From Aeromicrobium marinum DSM 15272 (GTDB lineage Bacteria > Actinomycetota > Actinomycetes > Propionibacteriales > Nocardioidaceae), in assembly GCF_000160775.2 (NCBI RefSeq), contig NZ_CM001024.1, positions 2,818,691 to 2,882,690 of the forward strand: a DNA stretch of 64,000 nt, in the 5' to 3' direction. Every line of letters begins with the position of its first letter. Within the stretch, counting starts at the first letter, position 1. Positions 42,635-51,373 of the stretch are shown here, piece by piece. A model generated the notes under the pieces. It made no database searches. It was not told where the DNA came from and was given only the letters and a program-made list of their open reading frames with translations. The position numbers and the translations under genes are program-made.

Positions 42635-43579
42635 TCACCGCCGCGGCCGCTCGAGCGCCTCGCGCTCGGCGTCGACCATGAGCCGGGCGACCTCGAGCGC
42701 CCGGGTCCGCGCCTGCCACCCGATGGTGCTCCGGGCCCGGGCCGGGTCGCCGATCAGGGAGTCGTCGGGCACCGGTCGGTCCAGCGCGGCGTCGTGCAGC
42801 ACGTGGTCGGTCCACTCCAGGCCCGCATGGGCGAAGGCGGCCGCGCAGAACTCGGCGACGGTGTGTCCCTCCCCGGTGGCCAGGACGAGGTCGGCGGGGG
42901 TGTCGGCCTGCAGCATCCGCCACATGGCCTCCACGTACTCCGGCGCCCACCCCCAGTCGCGGACCGATCCGAGCCGGCCGAGCTCGAGCGGGTCGGTGGC
43001 GCCTGCCTCGATCCGGGCCGCGGCCCGCGCGATCCGCCGCGTGACCACCGTCCCGGCGCGCCGCGGGGACTCGTGGTTGAACAGGATCGCGGCGACCGCG
43101 AACCGGCCCCGGGACTCCCGGGCCAGGGTGGTCGCGCGGTGCGCCGCGGCCTTGCTGGCCCCGTAGGGCGAGCGGGGGTCGACCGGGGCGTCCTCGTCCT
43201 GCGGGTGGGGCGACGAGGCGAACATCGCGGCGGTGGAGGCCAGGAGGAACCTCGCCCCCGGCGCGGCGTTGTCGAGGGCCTCGAGCAGGTGGGCCGTGCC
43301 GGTCGCGTTGGTGGCCTGCGTCAGCTCCGGCTGCTCGAACGACCTCCCGACGTCGCTCTGGGCGGCGAGGTGGTACACCTCGTGCGGGTCGACCGCCGCC
43401 ACCAGCCGGGTCAGCCCCTGCACGTCCCCCAGGTCGCCGACGTGAAGCTGCACCGGCGTCGGGCCCGCGACGGGCGGCCGGCGCACCAGCCCGTGCACCT
43501 CGTAGCCGCGGGCGACCAGCAGCTCGCAGAGGTAGGAGCCGTCCTGGCCGGTGACCCCGGTGACGAGCGCCCGGCGCAC
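42635..43579 (-). CDS. GDP-mannose 4,6-dehydratase-like SDR lacking the catalytic glutamate
   Basis: 314-aa extended SDR with the GMD signature TGVTGQDGSYLCELL and Tyr139-x3-Lys143 (PYGASK). Where GDP-mannose 4,6-dehydratases have Thr-x-Glu (for example ASTSE), this one reads STAAMF: Thr116 is kept but the glutamate position is Ala118. Hence it is probably not a normal dehydratase; reductase, epimerase or structural roles are possible. GTG start 2 nt after the FkbM stop, so it is in one operon with the genes upstream (43582-45287). Confidence 0.78.
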   Translation of the reverse strand: MRRALVTGVTGQDGSYLCELLVARGYEVHGLVRRPPVAGPTPVQLHVGDLGDVQGLTRLVAAVDPHEVYHLAAQSDVGRSFEQPELTQATNATGTAHLLEALDNAAPGARFLLASTAAMFASSPHPQDEDAPVDPRSPYGASKAAAHRATTLARESRGRFAVAAILFNHESPRRAGTVVTRRIARAAARIEAGATDPLELGRLGSVRDWGWAPEYVEAMWRMLQADTPADLVLATGEGHTVAEFCAAAFAHAGLEWTDHVLHDAALDRPVPDDSLIGDPARARSTIGWQARTRALEVARLMVDAEREALERPRR

Positions 43580-43581
43580 GG

Positions 43582-44328
43582 TCAGTCGTCGGCGCGGCGG
43601 ACGAACAGTCCGTCGACCTGCAGCATGCGCCCGGACGCGTCCGAGATCCCGGTCTCGAGCTGCTGGATCCGGTAGCCGTCGGCCGCCATCTGCGCCACCA
43701 GCTCGTCGAAGAGCAGCTGGTCGGCGTACAGCTCGACGAACGACAGCTCGAGCTGGATCGCCGCCACCTGCCCGATCAGGTCACCGGCGCCGCGCAGGAC
43801 CTCGCCCTCGAACCCCTGGGTGTCGATCTTGAGCAGGGCTCGGGACGGGTCCACGCCGTGGGTCGTCACGATCTCGGTGACGGTCGTGACCGGCACCTCC
43901 TCGGTCGCGATGAAACGCGACTGCGGAGCGGCGTCGAGATGGGCCGAGGTCATGTCGCGGAGGGAGGAGGAGTAGGAGTTCTCCGAGACGTTGATCGTCG
44001 CGGTGCCCGGCTCCGCCCCGACGGCCACGTTCAGCGCGGTCCACCGGTCGTCGTGCGCCGCGCGCCGGCTGATCTCGGCGTAGGCGCCGCTGAGCGGTTC
44101 GCAGCTGATGATCCGCCCGCCGAAACCCGCGCTGCGGGTGAGGGTGGCGTACTGCCCGACGTTCGCGCCGATGTCGAGCACCGTGTCGATGCCGCGGGAG
44201 TCCAGGGTCCGCACCAACCGGCTGGCGTACGAGCCGCGCCCGATCTCCAGGTCGGCCCGTTGAAGGGTCCGCCGGATCACGAGCTTGGCGGTCTCCCGCA
44301 CCCGGTTGGCGCGGGACTGGTCGGTCAT
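43582..44328 (-). CDS. FkbM-family SAM methyltransferase (2)
   Basis: 248-aa paralogue of the protein at 34776-35501. Motif I TVLDIGANVGQYATLTR, CEPLS acidic loop, LLKIDTQGFEGEVLRG and IQLELSFVELYADQLLFDEL, ending LQVDGLFVRR. Coupled by ATGA to the epimerase gene upstream and 2 nt from the GMD-like gene downstream, so it may methylate the sugar produced by those enzymes. Confidence 0.86.
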   Translation of the reverse strand: MTDQSRANRVRETAKLVIRRTLQRADLEIGRGSYASRLVRTLDSRGIDTVLDIGANVGQYATLTRSAGFGGRIISCEPLSGAYAEISRRAAHDDRWTALNVAVGAEPGTATINVSENSYSSSLRDMTSAHLDAAPQSRFIATEEVPVTTVTEIVTTHGVDPSRALLKIDTQGFEGEVLRGAGDLIGQVAAIQLELSFVELYADQLLFDELVAQMAADGYRIQQLETGISDASGRMLQVDGLFVRRADD

Positions 44329-45287
44329 CGCGAGGACAGCTGGTCGAAGATCCAGGCGTAGGTCTTCTCGAGTCCGTCGTGCAGGCTGATCGACGGCTCC
44401 CAGCCGTAGATGTCGTGGAACATCGTGTTGTCGCTGTTGCGACCACGCACGCCCTGCGGAGCGGTCAGGTCGTGCTGCTTGGTCACGGTGATGCCGGCGA
44501 TCTCCTCGAGGATCCCGATCATCTGGTTGATCGTGACCAGCTCGGACGAGCCGAGGTTGACCGGCTCGATGTTGTCGCCGGCCAGGATCTCCTTCGTGCC
44601 GCGCACGCAGTCGTCGATGTACATGAAGCTGCGGCTCTGCTCACCGTCGCCCCACACATCGATCGTGTGGTTGCCGCTGAGCTTGGCCTCCGCGATCTTG
44701 CGCGACAGCGCGGCGGGGGCCTTCTCGCGGCCGCCCTCGAACGTCCCCTCGGGGCCGTACACGTTGTGGTAGCGGGCGACCCGGGTCTCGATGCCGAAGT
44801 CCTCACGGAAGTGCCGGGCCATCCGCTCGCTGAACAGCTTCTCCCAGCCGTAGCCGTCCTCGGGGTCGGCCGGGTAGGCGTCGGACTCCTTCAGGGCGGT
44901 CACGTTCGGGTCGGTCTGCTTGTCCCCGGCGTACACGCACGCCGAGCTGCTGTAGAAGAAGCGCTGCGTGCCGGCCTCGCGGGCGGCCATCAGCATGTGG
45001 GTGCTGGTCAGCACCGACAGCATGCACTCGGCCTTGTTGTTCTCGATGAACCCCATGCCCCCCATGTCGGCGGCGAGGTTGTAGATCTCGGTCGTGCCCT
45101 CCGACATGCGGCGGGCGTCGTCGAGCAGCGAGCAGTCGGCGACCAGGTTGTCGGCGTCGTCGAAGCGTTGGTACCACTCCTTCTCCGGTTTGACGTCGAC
45201 GGCGCGCACCTCCTTGCCGTCGGCCAACAGCTGGGCTACGAGGTGGCCGCCGATGAAGCCACCGGCTCCGGTCACCAGAACAGTCAT
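44325..45287 (-). CDS. GDP-mannose 3,5-epimerase-like extended SDR
   Basis: 320-aa NAD-dependent enzyme. TGAGGFIGGHLV cofactor loop, then the GDP-mannose 3,5-epimerase hallmarks: LAADMGGMGFIENN, SSSACVYAGDKQ with the catalytic cysteine, YGWEKLF (Tyr-x3-Lys), GGREKAPAALSRK with the second catalytic lysine, WGDGEQSRSF and GVRGRNSDN. Plant enzymes of this family make GDP-L-galactose from GDP-D-mannose. Bacterial relatives are less studied. First gene of a three-gene minus-strand operon, divergent from the BY-kinase gene. Confidence 0.85.
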   Translation of the reverse strand: MTVLVTGAGGFIGGHLVAQLLADGKEVRAVDVKPEKEWYQRFDDADNLVADCSLLDDARRMSEGTTEIYNLAADMGGMGFIENNKAECMLSVLTSTHMLMAAREAGTQRFFYSSSACVYAGDKQTDPNVTALKESDAYPADPEDGYGWEKLFSERMARHFREDFGIETRVARYHNVYGPEGTFEGGREKAPAALSRKIAEAKLSGNHTIDVWGDGEQSRSFMYIDDCVRGTKEILAGDNIEPVNLGSSELVTINQMIGILEEIAGITVTKQHDLTAPQGVRGRNSDNTMFHDIYGWEPSISLHDGLEKTYAWIFDQLSSR

Positions 45288-45437
45288 CGAACACTCCCGA
45301 AGATCGTCGTGTGGGTGCCCAGCCGGTCAGGACGTGTCGGAGGGCGCATCAGGAAGCATAACGACGCTGAGCGGCCGACGTGACGGTCCGGCACGCGGTC
45401 CCGGTGGTGGTGCCCGGTGCCGCCGAGGTGACTCGCA

Positions 45438-45443
45438 TACACT
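45438..45443 (+). promoter_or_regulatory. Candidate -10 box TACACT of the Wzz/BY-kinase operon
   Basis: TACACT lies about 45 nt before the ATG at 45489, which has AAGGGG 4-8 nt upstream. The transcript would thus carry a short leader, unlike the leaderless genes. Confidence 0.35.
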
Positions 45444-45488
45444 CGACCACGCCGCCCCGGACCGCGGGTGGTCCGGTTCAGCAAGGGG

Positions 45489-46901
45489 ATGTCTGTGGAT
45501 CTGCAGCAGTTCGTGTCGGGTCTGAGGGCGCGCTGGAAGTTCAGCGCGGTCACCTTCATCCTCGGTCTTGCGGCCACGGCAGCCATCCTGGCGGTGTGGA
45601 CGCCGCAGTACGGCTCCAGCGTCAAGCTCTTCATCTCCACCCCCACCGGTGGCCAGGCGGAGTTCGCCGCGTCCTTCATCGTGACCCAGCGGGTCGCCTC
45701 GTACTCAGACCTCGCGACCGATCCGTCGGTCCTGCAGGGCGTCGTCGACCGGCTCGACCTCGACATGACCTTCGAGGAGCTGGCCGGCCGCGTCACGTCG
45801 AGCGTCGTGGTCGGCACCCAGACGATCCAGATCGACACCACGGCGCCCACCCCCGAGATGGCGCAGCAGATCGCCGAGGCGGAGGCGGCCGAGCTGGTCG
45901 ACCTGGTGACCCGGCTCGAGCGGCCCGCCGACCCGAACGGGGTGGCAGCCATCGCCGCCCGGGTGGCGGGCGAGCCCAGCTTCAGCGACCAACCCGTGTC
46001 GCCGAACATCCCGATCACGATCGGCGTCGGCGTCCTGCTCAGCCTGTTCATCGCGATCGCCGGTGCCGTGCTGAAGGACCTGCTGGACCGCACGGTGAAG
46101 TCCCGGCACGACGTCGAGGCCATCACCGGCAACGCCGTGCTGTCGACCCTGCCGTACGACCCGCAGGTCAAGAAGGACCCGCTGACCGCCGAGACCGAGG
46201 GTCCGCTGTCCGAGGCCTTCCGGGTGCTGCGGACCAACATGCAGTACGCCAACCTCGACGCCAGGCGCCACGCGATCCTGGTCTCCAGCGCGGTGCCCAA
46301 CGAGGGCAAGACGATGGTGGCGACCAATCTCGCCCTGTCGATGGCGCAGGCGGGACGTTCGGTGCTGCTCATCGACGCCGACATGCGCAACCCGAACGTC
46401 GCGGAGCGGCTCGGGCTCGAGAACTCCGTCGGCATCGTCACGGTCCTGGTGGGCCGCAGCACGATCGACGAGGCGATCCAGCCGCACCCCAGCGGGGTCC
46501 GGTTCATGGGCACCGGACCGATGCCGCCCAACCCGGCCGAGGTGCTCGAGACCCAGGCCATGCGGGACCTGCTCTCCACCCTGCGCGACCGCTACGACAC
46601 CGTCATCATCGATGCGCCCCCGATGCTCCCCGTCGCCGACGCCTCGATCCTCATCACCGAGGTCGACGGTGCCCTGCTGCTCGTCCGGCACGGGTCCACG
46701 ACCCGTGAGCAGCTCCGGCTGGCCGTCTCCCGCGTCGAGGCCGTCGGCGGACGACTGTTCGGTGTCGTGCTGAACCGCACCCCCCGCCGCTCACCCGACA
46801 CCTACGGCTACGGGTACGGCTACGGGTACGGGTACGGCGTCACCGAGAAGGAGCCGCCCGCCCCGAAGTTCGGCGGCCGAGGGCGTCGTGCTCGACGCTG
46901 A
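45489..46901 (+). CDS. Wzz chain-length domain fused to BY-kinase (CpsD/ExoP-like)
   Basis: 470-aa polysaccharide copolymerase. Wzz domain with helices near residues 18-38 and 178-200, then a cytoplasmic tyrosine kinase: Walker A SSAVPNEGKTMVATN, Walker A' VLLIDADMRNP, Walker B TVIIDAPPML. The C-terminal tyrosine cluster is six Tyr-Gly repeats (46803-46838) followed by a basic tail. It autophosphorylates on such tyrosines in the family and regulates polymer length and export. The phosphatase at 3422 is a possible partner. ATG at 45489 chosen for its ribosome binding site; GTG 45468 is less likely. Confidence 0.87.
   Translation: MSVDLQQFVSGLRARWKFSAVTFILGLAATAAILAVWTPQYGSSVKLFISTPTGGQAEFAASFIVTQRVASYSDLATDPSVLQGVVDRLDLDMTFEELAGRVTSSVVVGTQTIQIDTTAPTPEMAQQIAEAEAAELVDLVTRLERPADPNGVAAIAARVAGEPSFSDQPVSPNIPITIGVGVLLSLFIAIAGAVLKDLLDRTVKSRHDVEAITGNAVLSTLPYDPQVKKDPLTAETEGPLSEAFRVLRTNMQYANLDARRHAILVSSAVPNEGKTMVATNLALSMAQAGRSVLLIDADMRNPNVAERLGLENSVGIVTVLVGRSTIDEAIQPHPSGVRFMGTGPMPPNPAEVLETQAMRDLLSTLRDRYDTVIIDAPPMLPVADASILITEVDGALLLVRHGSTTREQLRLAVSRVEAVGGRLFGVVLNRTPRRSPDTYGYGYGYGYGYGVTEKEPPAPKFGGRGRRARR
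46803..46838 (+). repeat. Hexanucleotide repeat coding for (Tyr-Gly)6
   Basis: Six TACGGS units code for the tyrosine tail of the BY-kinase. Copy-number change by slippage would keep the frame and alter the number of phosphorylatable tyrosines. Confidence 0.9.
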
Positions 46902-48267
46902 GGTCCTCGAGCGGGCCGTCTCGGACCGGGCTCCGCGGGGGCCCTACAAGTCGCGGGCCCAGCGCGGTCGGATCGGTGGGGTCGTCCACGCCCTGACCCC
47001 TGTCCTGGCGACCGGTGCCCTGCTGGCCACGATGCTGCCGTTGGGCACGAGGTCCGTCATCGGGGCGGCGCTCGCACTCGGTGCCGTGGCCCTGCTGGTC
47101 GTGGTGATGCTCGTCGGTCTCGAGCGCGCAGCGGTCCTGCTGTTCCTGATCGGCTTCGCCCTCGCGCCGGCGAGCAGCGTCGGATTCTCCTCCGGGGCCG
47201 AGGTGCTCCCGCTGTCCGACCTGGTGCTGCTGGTGGGCGCCATGCTCCTGGTGCCCGTGCTCATCACCCGGCCCTTCTCGGCACAGGCGCTGCTCCTGCT
47301 CGCGGCCGTCGGGTTCGTGACCATGGCCACCGTGGCGGCGATCATCAGCCCGACCCCTCTGCTCAGCCTGTTCTCGGTCGCCCGGCTCGTCATCGGCGTG
47401 CTCGCGCTGCCGCTGCTGTTCGCCTGGTGGCGTCCCGGTGAGCAGATGGCGGTGTGGCTGGGCCTGGCCTACGTGGCGGGCGCGAGCGCCAGCGTCCTGG
47501 AGGCGGTCACGATCGGTGACTCCATCTACGGCCGCTACGTCGGACTGACCCTGCACCCCAACATCTTCGGCCTCTGCTCGTTGTTGGCCCTCGCGGTGAT
47601 CCCGTACCTCCTGCGCCGGGCCTCCCGTCGCTGGCACGGGTGGCTGGTGCTCGCGGCCGCGGTCAACGCCGGCGGGGTGTGGTTCAGCGGTTCGCGGGCC
47701 GCCCTGGTGGTCCTCGCGCTCGCGGTGGTCGTGTACGTGCTGCTGGACCGCTCGGTGCGGACCGCCCTGGTGATCTTCGGTCTGTCGATCCCGCCGACCT
47801 ACTTCGTGGGTCGGGCCGTGACCGAGGGCGAGGACGGCAACAACGCCCTCGGCCGGTTGCTCGGCAACAGCTCGGCCACCCCGTCGGACCTCGACCGGCA
47901 GATGCTGCGGGAGGTCGCGGTCAACGACTTCACCTCGAGCCCGATCTTCGGTGTCGGCTTCGGGGACCCGTTGGCGGCCCACAACGTCTACCTGCAGATC
48001 GCCGCGGCCGGCGGCATCCTCACCGTGACCTTCTTCGTCCTGGTCCTGCTGGCCACTCTCCGGCAGTCGTTCGTCATCGGCCGCCGGCACCTCCTGCTGG
48101 CCATCCCCGCGGTCGCCTACATCACGATCGCGCCGCTCACGTCCCTCATCTGGGAGCGCTACATCTGGGCGGTGCTGGCGCTGCCGTTCCTGTTGCCGGT
48201 GGTGGCCGCCCGGTCCGACCGCGGCGTCCGACGGCCACCCGCGGACGACGCGGCCTCGATGCGATGA
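46888..48267 (+). CDS. O-antigen ligase/polymerase family membrane protein
   Basis: 459-aa integral membrane protein with about eleven helices and a large periplasmic-side loop late in the protein (about 310-370, NNALGRLLGNSSATPSDLDRQM...FGVGFGDPLAAHNVYLQIAAA), where Wzy_C/O-antigen ligase proteins keep their conserved His and Arg (AHN here). Probably polymerises or ligates the exported repeat unit. Its GTG lies 14 nt inside the BY-kinase gene. Stop overlaps the next start (ATGA). Confidence 0.8.
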   Translation: MLDAEVLERAVSDRAPRGPYKSRAQRGRIGGVVHALTPVLATGALLATMLPLGTRSVIGAALALGAVALLVVVMLVGLERAAVLLFLIGFALAPASSVGFSSGAEVLPLSDLVLLVGAMLLVPVLITRPFSAQALLLLAAVGFVTMATVAAIISPTPLLSLFSVARLVIGVLALPLLFAWWRPGEQMAVWLGLAYVAGASASVLEAVTIGDSIYGRYVGLTLHPNIFGLCSLLALAVIPYLLRRASRRWHGWLVLAAAVNAGGVWFSGSRAALVVLALAVVVYVLLDRSVRTALVIFGLSIPPTYFVGRAVTEGEDGNNALGRLLGNSSATPSDLDRQMLREVAVNDFTSSPIFGVGFGDPLAAHNVYLQIAAAGGILTVTFFVLVLLATLRQSFVIGRRHLLLAIPAVAYITIAPLTSLIWERYIWAVLALPFLLPVVAARSDRGVRRPPADDAASMR

Positions 48268-49277
48268 CGTCGTCCCCGCCCACCGCCCTGATCACCGGAG
48301 TCTCCGGCCAGGACGGCATGTACCTCGCCCGGCGGCTGATGGCCGAGGGGTGGCGGGTGGTGGGCACGGTGCGTCCCGGCCTGTCGTCGATCGCGCGGAT
48401 GGGGCCGTACCTCACGGGCGTGCAGGTCGTCGACCACGACCTGCTCGACACCACCGGTTTCGGCGACCTGCTGAGCCGCTTCTCGCCCCGGGCGGTCTAC
48501 AACCTCGCGGCCTTCAGCGCCGTCGGCGCCAGCTGGTCCGATCCCGAGCTGGTGGCTCGCACCAACCTGGTCGCCGTGGCCGAGATGCTCGAGACGCTGC
48601 TGCGCCACCGCGACAAGAACTCCAGCGACGTGCGGTTCTTCCAGGCCTCCAGCGCGGAGGTCTTCGGGTCACGCGTCCAGGGGGCGCTCGATGAGGAGAC
48701 CCCGCACCGTCCCCGCACCCCGTACGCGGTCGCCAAGAGCGCCGCGCACCACCTGGTGATCAGCTACCGCGAGCACCACGACCTGTTCGCCTGCAACGGC
48801 ATCCTGTTCAACCACGAGAGCCCGTTCCGGGGTCACCAGTTCGTCGCCGGGCGCATCGCCCGGGCGGCGGCGACCGCCGCGTGCGGGGGCCGTGCGCCGG
48901 TCGCCCTGGGCGACCTCGACGTCGAGCGCGACTGGGGGGCCGCCGTCGACCACGTCGAGGCGATGCGGCTCAGCCTCGCGCACGACCGCCCGGGCGACTA
49001 CGTCATCGCCACCGGGACGACCCACACCCTGCGCGACATGCTCGACGCCGCCTTCGCGTCGGTCGGCCGGGACGACGCCGAGGACCACGTCGAGATGATG
49101 CCCCACCTGTGGAGCGCGACCCAGGCGGACTCCCTGTGCGGTGATCCCGGCCGGGCGCGCCGGGAGCTCGGCTGGTCGGCCACGACCAGCTTCGAGGACC
49201 TCATCGCCACCATGGTCGCGGTGGACGTGCGGCGCATCACGACAGGTGTCGCCGAGTCCGAGTCGTACCTGTCCTGA
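48264..49277 (+). CDS. GDP-mannose 4,6-dehydratase
   Basis: 337-aa extended SDR. TGVSGQDGMYLARRL cofactor loop, catalytic motif ASSAEVFGS with the glutamate intact, PYAVAKSAAH with Tyr and Lys, and LFNHESPFRG and VERDWGAAVDHVEAM, all diagnostic of GMD. It converts GDP-D-mannose to GDP-4-keto-6-deoxymannose, precursor of rhamnose-, fucose- or talose-type sugars. It contrasts with the glutamate-less paralogue at 42635. ATGA-coupled to the polymerase gene. Confidence 0.86.
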   Translation: MTSSPPTALITGVSGQDGMYLARRLMAEGWRVVGTVRPGLSSIARMGPYLTGVQVVDHDLLDTTGFGDLLSRFSPRAVYNLAAFSAVGASWSDPELVARTNLVAVAEMLETLLRHRDKNSSDVRFFQASSAEVFGSRVQGALDEETPHRPRTPYAVAKSAAHHLVISYREHHDLFACNGILFNHESPFRGHQFVAGRIARAAATAACGGRAPVALGDLDVERDWGAAVDHVEAMRLSLAHDRPGDYVIATGTTHTLRDMLDAAFASVGRDDAEDHVEMMPHLWSATQADSLCGDPGRARRELGWSATTSFEDLIATMVAVDVRRITTGVAESESYLS

Positions 49278-49323
49278 TCGGCGCGCGGGCTGTCGTACGA
49301 TGGCACCGCTTCTCGCCCCCGTA

Positions 49324-49336
49324 GGAAGGCCCTTCC
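49324..49336 (+). promoter_or_regulatory. Palindrome GGAAGGCCCTTCC abutting a start codon
   Basis: The GGAAGG ribosome binding site is mirrored by CCTTCC directly before the ATG at 49337. The hairpin would sequester the site. The same palindrome (one central base changed) precedes the Flp pilin gene at 57785-57797. A TACGAT box at 49296-49301 could be the promoter. Confidence 0.55.
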
Positions 49337-50152
49337 ATGGCCCGCAGCTTGACCTTCGCCCTCCGTCGGGTCCGCCAGACCGTCGGCGGCTTCGACAACG
49401 GCCCCCGCCTGCTGGTCGACATGGCCCGCCAGGCGGTCACCGGCAAGCCCGAGGAGATCACCTTCCGCACCCGCGACGGTGCCGTCGCCACCATCCCCAA
49501 CCGCCCCGGCGCGCGGGTGCCGGTGTACGAGATCTTCGTCGAGGACGAGTACCGGCTCGACTGGTTCACCGCCGACCTCGGCCCCGAGCCGGTCGCGCTC
49601 GACATCGGCGCCCACATCGGCTGCTTCTCCGTCGCCTTCGCCCGCCGCCACCCCGGGGCGCGGGTCGACGCCTACGAGGCCTCGCCGTCGACGGCGGCCT
49701 ACCTGCAGCGCAACATCGCCGACAACCACCTGGGTGACCGCGTCCACGGCAACAACCTCGCCGTGCAGGCGGTCGCCGGCCACCTGGAGCTCGCCGACAA
49801 CGGCGCCGCCAGCGGCCACAACGGCGTGCTGCACCTGGACACCGAGACCCGCCGGGTCACCGTGCCGAGCGTCGCGATGGCCGACGTGCTGCAGGTCAGC
49901 GGCCGGTCGGCCGACCTCGTGAAGATGGACACCGAGGGCGGCGAGTACGACATGGTGCTGGGCTCGCAGCCGGGCGACTGGGCCGGTGTCCGGCGCGTCG
50001 TGATGGAGTACCACAACCTGCCCGGACACTCCTGGGAGGAGCTCGAGACCTTCTTCGACTCCGCAGGTCTGTCCCTCGTGCACCGTCAGAAGTTCGGCAC
50101 CGGGCTGGGCATGGCGTGGCTCTCGCGCGACCCGCTGGCGCCCCCGGCCTGA
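49337..50152 (+). CDS. FkbM-family SAM methyltransferase (3)
   Basis: 271-aa FkbM protein of a second subtype, not a close paralogue of the other two. Motif I ALDIGAHIGCFSVAFAR, YEASPSTAAYLQRN, and VKMDTEGGEYDMVLGS (the KxDTEGGE block typical of FkbM methyltransferases). Starts at the ATG at 49337 behind the palindromic GGAAGGCCCTTCC. Followed closely by the GT61 gene, and both probably act on the same glycan. Confidence 0.83.
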   Translation: MARSLTFALRRVRQTVGGFDNGPRLLVDMARQAVTGKPEEITFRTRDGAVATIPNRPGARVPVYEIFVEDEYRLDWFTADLGPEPVALDIGAHIGCFSVAFARRHPGARVDAYEASPSTAAYLQRNIADNHLGDRVHGNNLAVQAVAGHLELADNGAASGHNGVLHLDTETRRVTVPSVAMADVLQVSGRSADLVKMDTEGGEYDMVLGSQPGDWAGVRRVVMEYHNLPGHSWEELETFFDSAGLSLVHRQKFGTGLGMAWLSRDPLAPPA

Positions 50153-50161
50153 CCGCACCCG

Positions 50162-51373
50162 ATGACGCGACTCCCCGCCCGCCTGCAGCCGCTGTGGCCG
50201 CTGGTCAAGCGGCTGCACCGCCTGGCCTCCTGGTGGTCCGGTCTGGTCGGCCGGCACACCCGCTGGCTGCAGGGTGACCGTGCCCTGCCGGCCCGGGGGA
50301 CGGTGTCGATGGACCAGACCCGGGCGCTGGAACCCGAGCACGTCACGATCCACCGGGTCGGCGACGGCGAGGCGATCCGGCACCCCGACGCGGTGGGCGA
50401 GCCGCCGGCCCACTGGGTCTTCCGCCGCCGTGCCGTCCACGACGTGCCGCCGCTGGCGTCGTTGGAGATCGCCGGCGGGACGGTCGTGGGCGACTACGGC
50501 GCCAACCTGACGCCCGGCGGCACCCTGGACTACGAGACCAGCGAGTACTTCGGCATCCGCGGCTGGCGTGAGCACCCGTTGTTCCTGCGACGCCGGCTGC
50601 CGGAGGTCGAGCACGTGGAGGGCACGGTCGTGTCGCTGGCGACCCGCGGGGGCAGCAGCAACTACTACCACTTCCTCACCGACGTGCTGCCACGCTTCGG
50701 GGTGTTCGAGGCCACCATGCCCGGGCGCACGGTCGACGCACTGTACGTGCCCGCCACCGCCGCCTACCAGCGCACGTTGCTGGACCTGGCCGGGCTGGGG
50801 GACCATCAGGTCATCGCCACCGGCAAGCACCGGGCGGTGCGCGCCGACCACCTGGTCGTGCCGTGCCTCACCAACCCGTCGGAGGTCGCTCCGCGCTGGA
50901 CGGTGGACTGGCTGCGGTCACGGTTGACCCCCACGCGCGACGACGCCCCCCGCACCCGGCTGTACGTCACCCGCGGTCAGGTGCCGAACACCCGACGGCT
51001 GGAGCACGAGGACGAGATCGTGGCCGGGCTGGCCGAGCGGGGTTTCGTCACGGTGGAGCCGGGCGGTCTGACGCCGCAGGAGCAGATCGACACGTTCTCC
51101 GCGGCCGAGGTCGTGGTGGCTCCCCACGGTGCGGCCCTCACGAACCTGCTGTTCGTGCAGCCCGGCACCCGCGTGCTGGAGATGTTCGCCGCGGACTACG
51201 TGAACGCCTGCTACTGGTCGATCTGCCAGGCGATCCCGGGCGTGGAGTACCGCTACCTCGTGGCCGAGGGCGCGGAGCGGCACGGCCCCGGTGACCCGAT
51301 GAACAAGATCCAGGCCGACATCGACATCCCCCCGGCCACGGTGCTGCGGGCGGTCGACGACCTGCTCACCTGA
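50162..51373 (+). CDS. Glycosyltransferase family 61 (DUF563) protein
   Basis: 403-aa protein. N-terminal segment with basic/hydrophobic residues, then a C-terminal DUF563 domain: SSNYYHFLTDVLPRF, LVVPCLTNPSEVAP, and VVVAPHGAALTNLLFVQPGTRVLEMF, the GT61 signature shared with plant and animal EOGT/xylosyltransferases. Bacterial members transfer sugars in capsule loci. Begins 10 nt after the FkbM stop. The last 8 nt overlap the convergent methyltransferase gene. Confidence 0.83.
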   Translation: MTRLPARLQPLWPLVKRLHRLASWWSGLVGRHTRWLQGDRALPARGTVSMDQTRALEPEHVTIHRVGDGEAIRHPDAVGEPPAHWVFRRRAVHDVPPLASLEIAGGTVVGDYGANLTPGGTLDYETSEYFGIRGWREHPLFLRRRLPEVEHVEGTVVSLATRGGSSNYYHFLTDVLPRFGVFEATMPGRTVDALYVPATAAYQRTLLDLAGLGDHQVIATGKHRAVRADHLVVPCLTNPSEVAPRWTVDWLRSRLTPTRDDAPRTRLYVTRGQVPNTRRLEHEDEIVAGLAERGFVTVEPGGLTPQEQIDTFSAAEVVVAPHGAALTNLLFVQPGTRVLEMFAADYVNACYWSICQAIPGVEYRYLVAEGAERHGPGDPMNKIQADIDIPPATVLRAVDDLLT

